A stretch of 5,315 nt of DNA, taken from assembly GCA_023150055.1 (NCBI GenBank), contig JAKLLP010000168.1, positions 1 through 5,315 of the forward strand, written 5' to 3'. This document shows positions 1 to 5,196 of this stretch, in pieces (the first letter of the stretch is position 1; the number at the start of each line of letters is the position of its first letter). The notes under the pieces were generated by a model that saw nothing but the letters and a program-made list of their open reading frames with translations, had not been told where the DNA came from and did no database searches. The position numbers and the translations under genes were made by a program. The DNA comes from Gammaproteobacteria bacterium (lineage in GTDB: Bacteria; Pseudomonadota; Gammaproteobacteria; Steroidobacterales; GCA-2729495).

Positions 1-227
1 AACGCCTTCAGCACGGAGAAGCTGACGGCCAGCAGCGGCACGATGGACAGGATCGTCACATAGACGAGGCCCATTGCACGCAGCGTCAGCGGTCCCGTGG
101 CGACGTCGCGCAGCACGGCGTACAGGATTCTCGCCAGAGCGACACCTGTTCTGGCCAGCATCGGAGCCTCGGCCAGCCTCGGGTGCCACAGTAGTGACTC
201 GATCCGGTGCGTGAGGGCGACGGACAT
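1..227 (-). CDS. YihY/BrkB-family inner membrane protein, N-terminal part (cut by left edge)
   Basis: The minus strand from the ATG at 227 stays open for 75 codons to the window edge, so only the N-terminus is present. After a basic, amphipathic leader of about 50 residues comes GPLTLRAMGLVYVTILSIVP and then LLAVSFSVLKA. This is the first membrane segment typical of the YihY/BrkB family (UPF0761, once called ribonuclease BN). Family members are polytopic inner-membrane proteins of unclear function; the old RNase BN label was withdrawn because that activity belongs to RNase Z (ElaC). The start lies 10 bases after the purC stop on the same strand, so co-transcription with purC is likely. No strong Shine-Dalgarno is visible before the ATG; a GGAG inside the end of purC is the nearest candidate. 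The family call is fairly secure from the SLVP/SIVPLLA-type motif. The full length and C-terminal domain cannot be judged. Confidence 0.8.
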   Translation of the reverse strand, partial: MSVALTHRIESLLWHPRLAEAPMLARTGVALARILYAVLRDVATGPLTLRAMGLVYVTILSIVPLLAVSFSVLKA

Positions 228-237
228 CGGAGTGGGG

Positions 238-1143
238 TCAGTGCTCCATGGTCAGAAGGTCATGCGCCTGGCGGTACTTCTCCGCCGTGCGACGGATGAC
301 TTCGGCCGGCAGCTTCGGACCTGGCGCCTTCTTGTTCCAGTCCAGGGTCTCGAGGTAATCGCGCACGTACTGCTTGTCGAAGCTCGGGGGACTGATGCCG
401 GGACGATACTCGGTCGCTGGCCAGAAGCGCGATGAGTCGGGCGTCAGCACTTCGTCGATGAGGTAGAGCTTGCCCGTCTGGTCGAGACCGAACTCGAACT
501 TCGTGTCCGCAATGATGATCCCGCGGCCCCGCGCGTACTCGGCCCCGCGCGCGTAAATCTCGATGGCGAGTGAGCGAACCTTGTGGGCGAGTTCCGTGCC
601 GACCAGCTTTTCCATGGCGGCGAAACTGATGTTCTCGTCGTGTTGCCCGATTTCCGCCTTGGTTGCCGGGGTGAATATCGGTTCCGGCAGCCGGGCCGCC
701 AGCTCGAGACCCGCGGGCAGCGGGATGCCGCACACCGCGCCATTGACCTGGTAGTCCTTCCAGCCGGAGCCGATGAGGTAGCCCCGCACGACCGCTTCGA
801 CGGGCAAAGGCTTCAGGCGCCGCACGACGACCGAGCGCTCTGCCACCATCATGCGCTCGGAGGCATCATGGAGGACGTCTTCCGGGCGGCGGCTGGTCAG
901 GTGATTGGGTACGATCGAGCCCATGCGGTTGAACCAGAAGTTGGAGAGCTGCGTGAGAACGGCCCCCTTGCCCGGTATGGGATCCGGCAGTATGACGTCA
1001 AACGCCGATAGCCGGTCGGTGGCCACTATCAGCAGGTGCTCTTTGTCGATCTCGTAGATATCGCGCACCTTGCCTTGACTGATCCGGCGCAGCCCTGACA
1101 GGCTGGACTCGTACAGGGCGCTTTGTGAATTCGCATCACTCAT
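238..1143 (-). CDS. purC: Phosphoribosylaminoimidazole-succinocarboxamide synthase (SAICAR synthase), long form
   Basis: This cytosolic enzyme joins CAIR and L-aspartate, using ATP, to make SAICAR in de novo purine synthesis. The product is 301 residues. Visible motifs are QGKVRDIYE (23-31, ATP-loop region), [10 protein letters not shown] (41-50), the first family signature [17 protein letters not shown] (111-127), [20 protein letters not shown] (154-173), the second signature IADTKFEFG (211-219) and [14 protein letters not shown] (228-241). The length and the FTPATKAE...HDENIS block match the yeast Ade1-like long type; E. coli PurC is about 237 residues. An ATG lies two codons upstream at 1149, but the AGGA at 1155-1152 is only 2 bases from it and 8 bases from the ATG at 1143, so 1143 is preferred. 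The frame stays open further upstream to 1449, but that part is antisense to djlA and does not resemble PurC. The YihY/BrkB gene follows closely, and djlA is divergent. Confidence 0.97.
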   Translation of the reverse strand: MSDANSQSALYESSLSGLRRISQGKVRDIYEIDKEHLLIVATDRLSAFDVILPDPIPGKGAVLTQLSNFWFNRMGSIVPNHLTSRRPEDVLHDASERMMVAERSVVVRRLKPLPVEAVVRGYLIGSGWKDYQVNGAVCGIPLPAGLELAARLPEPIFTPATKAEIGQHDENISFAAMEKLVGTELAHKVRSLAIEIYARGAEYARGRGIIIADTKFEFGLDQTGKLYLIDEVLTPDSSRFWPATEYRPGISPPSFDKQYVRDYLETLDWNKKAPGPKLPAEVIRRTAEKYRQAHDLLTMEH

Positions 1144-1151
1144 GGGCATTT

Positions 1152-1155
1152 TCCT
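1152..1155 (-). promoter_or_regulatory. purC ribosome binding site
   Basis: AGGA on the minus strand, inside CAGGAAAA, lies 8 bases before the ATG at 1143 and only 2 bases before the ATG at 1149. It decides the start in favour of 1143. Confidence 0.6.
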
Positions 1156-1179
1156 GGCGACATGAAGAAGACCACCGGC

Positions 1180-1185
1180 ATTGTA
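1180..1185 (-). promoter_or_regulatory. Possible -10 element of a purC promoter
   Basis: TACAAT on the minus strand matches TATAAT at five of six positions and lies 36 bases before the purC start. There is no recognisable -35 at 17 bases; that position (about 1203-1208) falls inside the perfect palindrome at 1194-1224. If this is the purC -10, the palindrome would cover the -35 region and could be a protein-binding site. A tentative call from one hexamer. Confidence 0.3.
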
Positions 1186-1193
1186 AGCTGGAC

Positions 1194-1224
1194 CCGATGC
1201 GGCGGCGTCTCGCCGCCGCATCGG
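1194..1224. repeat. Perfect 14-bp inverted repeat in the purC/djlA divergent gap
   Basis: Left arm CCGATGCGGCGGCG (1194-1207), loop TCT (1208-1210), right arm CGCCGCCGCATCGG (1211-1224). All 14 pairs match. It ends 29 bases before the djlA ATG and begins 50 bases from the purC ATG. No T-run follows on either strand, so it is not a canonical rho-independent terminator. It could be an operator for a dimeric regulator shared by both genes, or a stable hairpin in the djlA 5' leader. It does not resemble the E. coli PurR operator. Confidence 0.75.
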
Positions 1225-1253
1225 TGAAATGACGGGCCCGGCACGACCACGCC

Positions 1254-2063
1254 ATGACATGGATCGGAAAACTTGCGGGCGCGCTGCTCGGCTATCTGCT
1301 GACCCGCAGCCTGCTCGGGGCCGTCGTCGGCGTGGTGCTCGGCCACCAGTTCGACCGCGGTATGGCCACCGGGAAGAAAGGGCGCAGGCGGAGCCGCCCC
1401 GGGACCGTGCCGCCGCCGGACCGCCAGCTGCTTTTCTTCGAATCGACATTCCTGGTCATGGGGCACCTCGCCAAAGCCGATGGGCGCGTTTCCGAGGCCG
1501 AAATCAATGCCGCCAGGGAGGTCATGCGGCGGATGCGACTTGGCGAGCGGGAGACGCGTCTCGCCATCGATCTCTTCGCAAGAGGCAAGAGGCCAGACTT
1601 CCCGGTCGACGAGCAGGTCCGCAGATTGCGGCGCCACTGCGGTGACCACCCCGAGCTGCTGCAGATGTTTCTCGAGATCCAGATCGATCTTGCCCTGGAG
1701 AAAGGCAGCATTACGGATAAAGAACGCGAGCTGCTGGGCCGGATCGCCGACACGCTTGGGTTCAGCCGCTTCAGTGTCGCCCAGCTGGAGGCGATGCTCC
1801 GGGCGCGGCGCGGTTTTGGCGGTAGTGCGCGCCAATCGGCTGAGGGTAATGAGCTCGACAAGGCCTATCGCATACTCGGTATCGAGCGATCCGCGACTGA
1901 TCAGGAGATCAAAATCGCATACCGCCGCCTCATGAATGAGCACCATCCGGACAAGCAGATAGCCCGCGGGCTGCCTGACTCCATGCTCGAGATCGCCAAA
2001 GAGCGCACCAGCGAGATCCGTGCCGCATACGAGAAGATTCGCGACCACCGTGGCTTTCGATAG
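1254..2063 (+). CDS. djlA: DjlA, membrane-anchored DnaJ-like co-chaperone
   Basis: The product is 269 residues, about the length of E. coli DjlA (271). Three parts are seen in order. A glycine-rich N-terminal membrane segment (about 5-30) ends in VVLGHQFD, like GLLIGHMFD in E. coli. A central TerB-like helical domain (about 57-180) contains [20 protein letters not shown] and [18 protein letters not shown]-terminal J domain (about 201-269) carries the HPD triad at 231-233 within [15 protein letters not shown]. The HPD motif is what stimulates DnaK ATPase in J proteins, and DjlA is a type III inner-membrane protein with the J domain in the cytoplasm. A basic stretch, KKGRRRSR (41-48), follows the membrane anchor. 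No good Shine-Dalgarno precedes the ATG, but the N-terminus aligns with E. coli DjlA, which supports the start. It is divergent from purC and leads directly into rpe. Confidence 0.96.
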   Translation: MTWIGKLAGALLGYLLTRSLLGAVVGVVLGHQFDRGMATGKKGRRRSRPGTVPPPDRQLLFFESTFLVMGHLAKADGRVSEAEINAAREVMRRMRLGERETRLAIDLFARGKRPDFPVDEQVRRLRRHCGDHPELLQMFLEIQIDLALEKGSITDKERELLGRIADTLGFSRFSVAQLEAMLRARRGFGGSARQSAEGNELDKAYRILGIERSATDQEIKIAYRRLMNEHHPDKQIARGLPDSMLEIAKERTSEIRAAYEKIRDHRGFR

Positions 2064-2105
2064 GCCGTGCTAACATGCGCCGCGTTGCGTGAGTGGGAAC
2101 CGGAA

Positions 2106-2789
2106 GTGGCACGGAAGAACCCGGCGCTGATTGCGCCTTCCATCCTTTCAGCAGACTTTGCCCGACTCGGCGAGGAAGTCGATGCGGTGCTCGCCGCCGG
2201 CGCCGACATGATCCATTTCGACGTGATGGACAACCACTATGTGCCCAACCTCACCGTCGGGCCACTGGTCTGTGAGGCGCTGCGCAAGCATGGCGTCGAG
2301 GCGCCGATCGATGTACACCTTATGGCTCGTCCGGTAGACCGGCTGGTTGAAGACTTTGCCGGTGCCGGCGCCAGCTGGATCAGTTTTCACCCCGAGGCGA
2401 GCGATCATGTCGACCGCACCATCGACCTGATCCGCCGGCTTGGCTGCCGGCCGGGACTGGTTTTCAATCCGGCCACGCCGGTCGTCTTCCTGGATTACAC
2501 GCTGGAGAAGCTGGATTTCGTGCTGCTGATGTCGGTCAACCCGGGTTTCGGTGGCCAGTCATTCATCCATGCAGTGCTGCCGAAAATCCGCCAGGTGCGC
2601 AAGCGGATCGACGCCCTTGGGCGCGATATCCGACTCGAGGTCGACGGTGGCATCAGGACCGAGAACATCCGTCAGGTCGCCGAGGCGGGGGCCGATACTT
2701 TCGTCGCGGGTTCGGCAATTTTCGGCAGTGACGATTACGCCGGCACCATTCTCGGGATGAGAAAGGAACTGGCGGCCGCCGCGGCCTGA
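2106..2789 (+). CDS. rpe: Ribulose-phosphate 3-epimerase
   Basis: This enzyme interconverts D-ribulose 5-phosphate and D-xylulose 5-phosphate in the pentose phosphate pathway (and in the Calvin cycle where present). From the GTG at 2106 the product is 227 residues, close to E. coli Rpe (225), and begins [20 protein letters not shown], as family members do. The TIM-barrel metal ligands and catalytic acids are present: H37 and D39 in MIHFDVMD, H71 in DVHLMA, and D180 in LEVDGG. Phosphate-loop motifs [12 protein letters not shown] (142-153) and AGSAIFGS near the C-terminus are intact. The same frame is open from a GTG at 2067, 3 bases after the djlA stop, which would add 13 residues unlike the family. 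I prefer 2106, though its ribosome site is weak. The 42-base gap after djlA suggests one operon. The gene converges on crp. Confidence 0.96.
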   Translation: MARKNPALIAPSILSADFARLGEEVDAVLAAGADMIHFDVMDNHYVPNLTVGPLVCEALRKHGVEAPIDVHLMARPVDRLVEDFAGAGASWISFHPEASDHVDRTIDLIRRLGCRPGLVFNPATPVVFLDYTLEKLDFVLLMSVNPGFGGQSFIHAVLPKIRQVRKRIDALGRDIRLEVDGGIRTENIRQVAEAGADTFVAGSAIFGSDDYAGTILGMRKELAAAAA

Positions 2790-2828
2790 GACGGCGTGGG
2801 CGGCCACCGATCCCGAGCGAAAGACGTC

Positions 2829-3518
2829 CTACTGGCCGTTGACCGCCACCGGCGGCGGTACTGCCCGTATCTTCGGCTGCGGCCGCGCGTTGTAGACCAC
2901 GATCGTCTTGCCGCTTGCGGAGACCAGACCCTCGTCCTCCAGGACCTTGAGCACCCTGCCAGCCATCTCGCGTGAGCAACCGACCAGGCGTGAAAGCTCC
3001 TGGCGGCTGACTTTTATCTGCATCCCCTGCGGATGGGTCATGGCATCGGGTTCGTTGCAGAGGTCACGGATCGCATGAGCCACGCGGCCGGTGACATCGA
3101 CGAACGCGAGATCGCTTAATTTACGGTTGGTGCGGGTAAGTCTGGTGGCCATCTGCGTGGCCAGTTCGAACACCAGCCCTGGACTCTCGCTCGCGATCTG
3201 CCGGAAGCGCGGGTAGGTCATTTCGGCAATCTCCGACGAAGTCCGTGTCCGAACCCAGGCGCTGCGGCTCGGCTGCTCGTTGAAAAGGCCCATTTCTCCG
3301 AAGAACTGACCCTTGTTCAGGTAAGCGAGGACCATCTCGTTGCCATCTTCATCCTCGATCATGACTTCGACCGAGCCGCTCATGATGTAGTACAGCGTAT
3401 CGGGCATGTCTCCGGCGTGGATCATGACCGTCTTTCCCGGCACCGTGCGCACGCGGCAGTATGTCAGGAACCGGTTGATCGCCGGAATATCACTTAGCGT
3501 CTTGCCGTTGGTAGCCAT
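2829..3518 (-). CDS. crp: CRP/Vfr-type cAMP-responsive transcription regulator
   Basis: A cyclic-AMP receptor protein family dimer that binds TGTGA-N6-TCACA sites. The 229-residue product has an N-terminal cyclic-nucleotide domain (about 10-120). Its cAMP pocket GEMGLFNEQPSRSAWVRT (74-91) keeps the glutamate (E75) and the R85-S86 pair that hold cAMP in E. coli CRP. A dimer helix follows (about 120-145), with T130 at the position of E. coli T127. The C-terminal winged helix contains VSRQELSRLVGCSREMAGRV (170-189), very like P. aeruginosa Vfr and E. coli CRP. The family usually ends at V-V-Y/F-G-T-R; here a 17-residue proline-rich tail (213-229) follows. The ATG at 3518 is supported by a strong GGGGAGGG site; the open frame extends upstream to 3746 but that part is not CRP-like. 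A CRP-type site upstream suggests autoregulation. It could equally be named vfr or clp. Confidence 0.94.
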   Translation of the reverse strand: MATNGKTLSDIPAINRFLTYCRVRTVPGKTVMIHAGDMPDTLYYIMSGSVEVMIEDEDGNEMVLAYLNKGQFFGEMGLFNEQPSRSAWVRTRTSSEIAEMTYPRFRQIASESPGLVFELATQMATRLTRTNRKLSDLAFVDVTGRVAHAIRDLCNEPDAMTHPQGMQIKVSRQELSRLVGCSREMAGRVLKVLEDEGLVSASGKTIVVYNARPQPKIRAVPPPVAVNGQ

Positions 3519-3525
3519 TGGCTCA

Positions 3526-3533
3526 CCCTCCCC
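3526..3533 (-). promoter_or_regulatory. crp ribosome binding site
   Basis: GGGGAGGG followed by TGAG on the minus strand. The GAGG core lies 8 bases before the ATG at 3518. This is the strongest Shine-Dalgarno in the window and fixes the crp start against the longer open frame. Confidence 0.8.
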
Positions 3534-3617
3534 ATCAAAAAAAACAACACAACAACAACCCCGAAAAATACATGCCCATCGAGATCTGCGGCATGACGAT
3601 ATGTTCAATGGCCATGG

Positions 3618-3649
3618 AGTGTAAGGGCAAGAGCGGCGAAGTATGTCAA
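3618..3649 (-). promoter_or_regulatory. Probable crp promoter region
   Basis: On the minus strand a perfect TTGACA (3649-3644) precedes TACACT (3623-3618, four of six to TATAAT). The spacing is 20 bases, longer than the ideal 17, and no better -10 is seen at 17-18 bases, so the two hexamers may not work together as a simple core promoter. If TACACT is the -10, transcription would begin near 3611 and leave a leader of about 90 bases. The adjacent upstream CRP-type site makes an activator-aided promoter plausible. Confidence 0.45.
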
Positions 3650-3664
3650 GTCGTTTTTCAGAAC

Positions 3665-3680
3665 TGTGAGGCAGGTCACG
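3665..3680 (-). promoter_or_regulatory. CRP-binding site upstream of crp
   Basis: The plus strand reads TGTGA-GGCAGG-TCACG, nine of ten to the TGTGA-N6-TCACA consensus with exact spacing. On the minus strand, facing crp, it reads CGTGA-CCTGCC-TCACA. Its centre (3672.5) would be 61.5 bases upstream of a start at 3611, the classical class I activator position. That distance depends on the unverified -10. CRP and Vfr are known to control their own genes in E. coli and P. aeruginosa. Confidence 0.65.
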
Positions 3681-3730
3681 TGGTTGCGCATCGCGACGGC
3701 CGGTCGGATGGCAGGGCTGGCGCCGGAAGG

Positions 3731-3755
3731 GGGTAAGGCAGGCCACGCTTTACCC
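3731..3755. repeat. Hairpin-forming inverted repeat, 9-bp stem
   Basis: GGGTAAGGC (3731-3739), a 7-base loop, then GCTTTACCC (3747-3755). Eight positions pair as Watson-Crick and one as G-T on the plus strand. No T-run follows, so it is not a standard terminator. Confidence 0.6.
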
Positions 3756-3898
3756 GGTTCACCACCCGGGCAGCCTTGCCGGGTCGGCCGGGTGCCTGCG
3801 ATGACCACCTGTCCCGCGGCGGCGTCACCGTCGGGAGTCGCACCCGCGCGGAACTCGGCCGGTCCCCGGGCAGAGCCCATCGGCCGGCTGGCGTCCCC

Positions 3899-3950
3899 GC
3901 CAATGGGCGAAAGAAATTGGGCCGACCAGCAGGCCTCGATCCCCATTGGC
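3899..3950. repeat. Perfect 9-bp inverted repeat around a 34-base centre
   Basis: GCCAATGGG (3899-3907) is the exact reverse complement of CCCATTGGC (3942-3950). The centre can form a further small GGCC/GGCC pairing (about 3920-3934). It would fold into a stem-loop as RNA from either strand. Function unknown. Confidence 0.55.
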
Positions 3951-4047
3951 AGCCTTCTGAGACTGTGGGCAGGATGGCCGGGCTCGCCCGCGCGTCAGCT
4001 CGATATGCGGCAGAACCCCGGGCCGAACCGCCGCCGGGCGGAGTCCA

Positions 4048-4076
4048 TTGAAATCAACCCGACCGGTCGGTAAAAT
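4048..4076 (+). promoter_or_regulatory. rplM-rpsI promoter
   Basis: TTGAAA (4048-4053) and TAAAAT (4071-4076), each five of six to the sigma-70 consensus, are separated by exactly 17 bases. The predicted start near 4083 gives a leader of about 42 bases before the rplM ATG. The spacer contains the perfect 12-bp palindrome CCGACCGGTCGG (4059-4070), which abuts the -10. Confidence 0.8.
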
Positions 4077-4087
4077 CCCCGCCTTTC

Positions 4088-4108
4088 TGCCTGCGGCCAT
4101 CGCGGGCG
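4088..4108 (+). promoter_or_regulatory. Hairpin in the rplM mRNA leader
   Basis: GCCTGCG (4089-4095), loop GCCAT, then CGCGGGC (4101-4107) pair over seven positions, one of them G-U, with a further T-G wobble at 4088/4108. It would sit within a few bases of the predicted 5' end of the rplM transcript. In E. coli the rplM leader mediates feedback by L13; whether this hairpin serves that role is an inference. Confidence 0.4.
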
Positions 4109-4124
4109 TAATCAGAAAAAACCC

Positions 4125-4553
4125 ATGAGAACGATTTCCGCAAAACCCCAGGAGGTCCAGCGCGGCTGGTACCTCGTGAACGCCGAAGGGCGAACCCTCG
4201 GTCGACTGGCGACGGAACTTGCCAGCAGGCTCCGTGGCAAGCACAAGGCGATCTATACGCCGCATGTCGATACCGGCGATTACCTCGTTGTCGTGAATGC
4301 AGCGAAGATTCGCGTGACGGGTAACAAGCTGAAAGACAAGACGTATCACCGTTTCACGGGATACGTGGGTAACCTCAAGACCGAAAGCCTCGAATCGCTG
4401 ATGGCGCGATCTCCGGAGCGCGTGCTGCGCACCGCGGTCAAGGGCATGCTGCCCAAGAACAGGCTCGGTAGCGCCATGCTTCGCAAGCTCAAGATCTATC
4501 CTGGCGCCGAGCATGATCATGCTGCCCAGCAGCCCGAGCCACTCGAGATCTGA
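4125..4553 (+). CDS. rplM: 50S ribosomal protein L13
   Basis: An early-assembling protein of the large ribosomal subunit that binds 23S rRNA. The 142-residue product has the same length as E. coli L13 and is collinear with it: an N-terminal [19 protein letters not shown], then [17 protein letters not shown] (37-53), the basic [17 protein letters not shown], and the family signature region [20 protein letters not shown], ending in [14 protein letters not shown]. All conserved blocks are intact. The ATG has only a weak purine-rich site (AGAAAAAA) before it, but the N-terminus matches the family. A well-formed promoter lies 49-77 bases upstream. rpsI begins 25 bases after the stop, the near-universal rplM-rpsI pairing in bacteria. 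Confidence 0.99.
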   Translation: MRTISAKPQEVQRGWYLVNAEGRTLGRLATELASRLRGKHKAIYTPHVDTGDYLVVVNAAKIRVTGNKLKDKTYHRFTGYVGNLKTESLESLMARSPERVLRTAVKGMLPKNRLGSAMLRKLKIYPGAEHDHAAQQPEPLEI

Positions 4554-4578
4554 TCAAAGGACGCAGGACAGCAGCAAG

Positions 4579-4971
4579 ATGACAACCCAGGCTTACTACG
4601 GCACCGGACGGCGCAAGAGTTCTACGGCGCGGGTTTACCTCCGCCCGGGGAAGGGCTCCATCATGGTCAACGACCGGCCACTGGATGAGTTTTTCGGCCG
4701 CAAGACCGCGCGGATGATCGTCCGCCAGCCGCTGGAGCTGACCCAGCTCACCACGCGTTTCGATGTGAGCGTCTCGGTCAGCGGTGGGGGAACGACCGGG
4801 CAGGCCGGTGCGATTCGTCATGGGTTGACCCGTGCATTGATGGTCTACGATGACACCCTGCGCAATTCCCTGCGTCGCGCTGGCTTCGTGACGCGTGATG
4901 CCCGTGAGGTCGAGCGCAAGAAGGTGGGGCTGCGCAAGGCCCGCCGGGCCACGCAGTACTCGAAGCGCTGA
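4579..4971 (+). CDS. rpsI: 30S ribosomal protein S9
   Basis: A small-subunit head protein whose C-terminal tail reaches the P-site tRNA. The product is 130 residues, the same length as E. coli S9. It begins [20 protein letters not shown], includes [19 protein letters not shown] (the family signature region, about 70-88), and ends in the conserved basic tail [17 protein letters not shown]. The terminal SKR, which contacts tRNA, is intact. The frame is open from 4513, but the part before 4579 overlaps the end of rplM and is not S9-like. An AGGA about 10 bases upstream of 4579 supports this start. It is co-transcribed with rplM; a tRNA-Gln gene follows after 44 bases with no terminator between them. 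Confidence 0.99.
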   Translation: MTTQAYYGTGRRKSSTARVYLRPGKGSIMVNDRPLDEFFGRKTARMIVRQPLELTQLTTRFDVSVSVSGGGTTGQAGAIRHGLTRALMVYDDTLRNSLRRAGFVTRDAREVERKKVGLRKARRATQYSKR

Positions 4972-5015
4972 CCTGGGTCGGCAGGAACCCGCCGCCCCCC
5001 GGTCCACCGTGTATT

Positions 5016-5089
5016 TGGGGGATCGTCTAGTGGTAGGACAGCGGACTCTGACTCCGCTAACCTAGGTTCGAATCCTAGTCCCCCAGCCA
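5016..5089 (+). tRNA. tRNA-Gln (anticodon CTG)
   Basis: A full cloverleaf of 74 bases. The acceptor stem TGGGGGA (5016-5022) pairs with TCCCCCA (5079-5085); the U1-A72 end is typical of bacterial tRNA-Gln. The D arm is GTCT/GGAC with GTGGTA in its loop. The anticodon stem GCGGA/TCCGC encloses CTCTGAC, giving anticodon CTG at 5048-5050, which reads CAG. The T arm is CTAGG-TTCGAAT-CCTAG, followed by discriminator G5086 and an encoded CCA (5087-5089). It lies 44 bases after rpsI and 11 bases before a terminator hairpin, so it is probably the last gene of the rplM-rpsI transcript, processed out by RNases. A separate promoter in the short gap cannot be excluded. Confidence 0.98.
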
Positions 5090-5100
5090 GATGGAAAGAA

Positions 5101-5129
5101 AAAAGGCCCACGTAAGTGGGCTTTTTTTT
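5101..5129 (+). terminator. Rho-independent terminator after tRNA-Gln
   Basis: GCCCAC (5106-5111), a GTAA tetraloop of the GNRA class, GTGGGC (5116-5121), then eight T (5122-5129). The run of A before the stem (5095-5104, one G apart) would act as a T-run on the other strand, so it may also work in reverse. It should end the rplM-rpsI-tRNA transcript. Confidence 0.93.
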
Positions 5130-5196
5130 GGTTCCTCGCCCTTTAGCGGGGCGGCCAGCCGGCGTGATATCGGCACCGTGCTACCAGGGCTGGCGG

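Larger units (their letters stand above)
3690..4045. other. Gap between crp and rplM control regions with no recognised gene
   Basis: About 356 bases of GC-rich sequence. Open frames of 75 to 135 codons exist on both strands, but their translations are low-complexity (P, A, G, R), resemble no family I know, and run into neighbouring genes or control sites without ribosome sites. The stretch instead holds several inverted repeats: 3731-3755, 3763-3769 with 3788-3794 (CACCCGG/CCGGGTG), and 3899-3950. It also has four copies of the 6-bp palindrome CGGCCG at 3697, 3785, 3856 and 3881. It may be upstream regulatory DNA, a structured RNA or decayed sequence; I cannot choose among these. Confidence 0.5.

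Noticed and set aside
97..435. 112-codon plus-strand frame at the left end
   Set aside because: It is antisense to the YihY/BrkB gene and the end of purC, both well supported.
1123..1140. TGTGA...TCAC near the purC start, like a CRP site
   Set aside because: The half-sites are 7 rather than 6 bases apart and lie inside the purC coding region, so it is probably chance.
1144..1449. Upstream extension of purC to a 403-residue product
   Set aside because: The extra 100 residues are Arg/Ala/Gly-rich, antisense to the start of djlA, and cross the palindrome. The AGGA site and the family length place the start at 1143.
1140..2048. 302-codon minus-strand open frame
   Set aside because: It is antisense to the whole of djlA, a clear gene. 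Its translation resembles no family and reflects the codon bias of the opposite strand.
4008..4026. GCAGAACCCCGGGC, reminiscent of the 3' conserved part of RNase P RNA
   Set aside because: The required GAGGAAAGTCCGGGCTCC-type block is absent on both strands of the gap, and the local match has an extra C and wrong flanks.
3666..4073. Plus-strand frame of 135 codons (and a 91-codon one) in the crp-rplM gap
   Set aside because: They begin in the CRP site region or without a ribosome site, have low-complexity translations, and run toward or through the rplM promoter.
3825..4520. 231-codon minus-strand open frame
   Set aside because: It covers rplM in antisense and then runs through the rplM promoter into non-coding sequence. 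No ribosome site or family motif.
4845..5111. 88-codon minus-strand frame including GLGFEPRLAESESAVLPLDD
   Set aside because: This is the familiar false protein made by translating the antisense strand of a tRNA gene (here tRNA-Gln).
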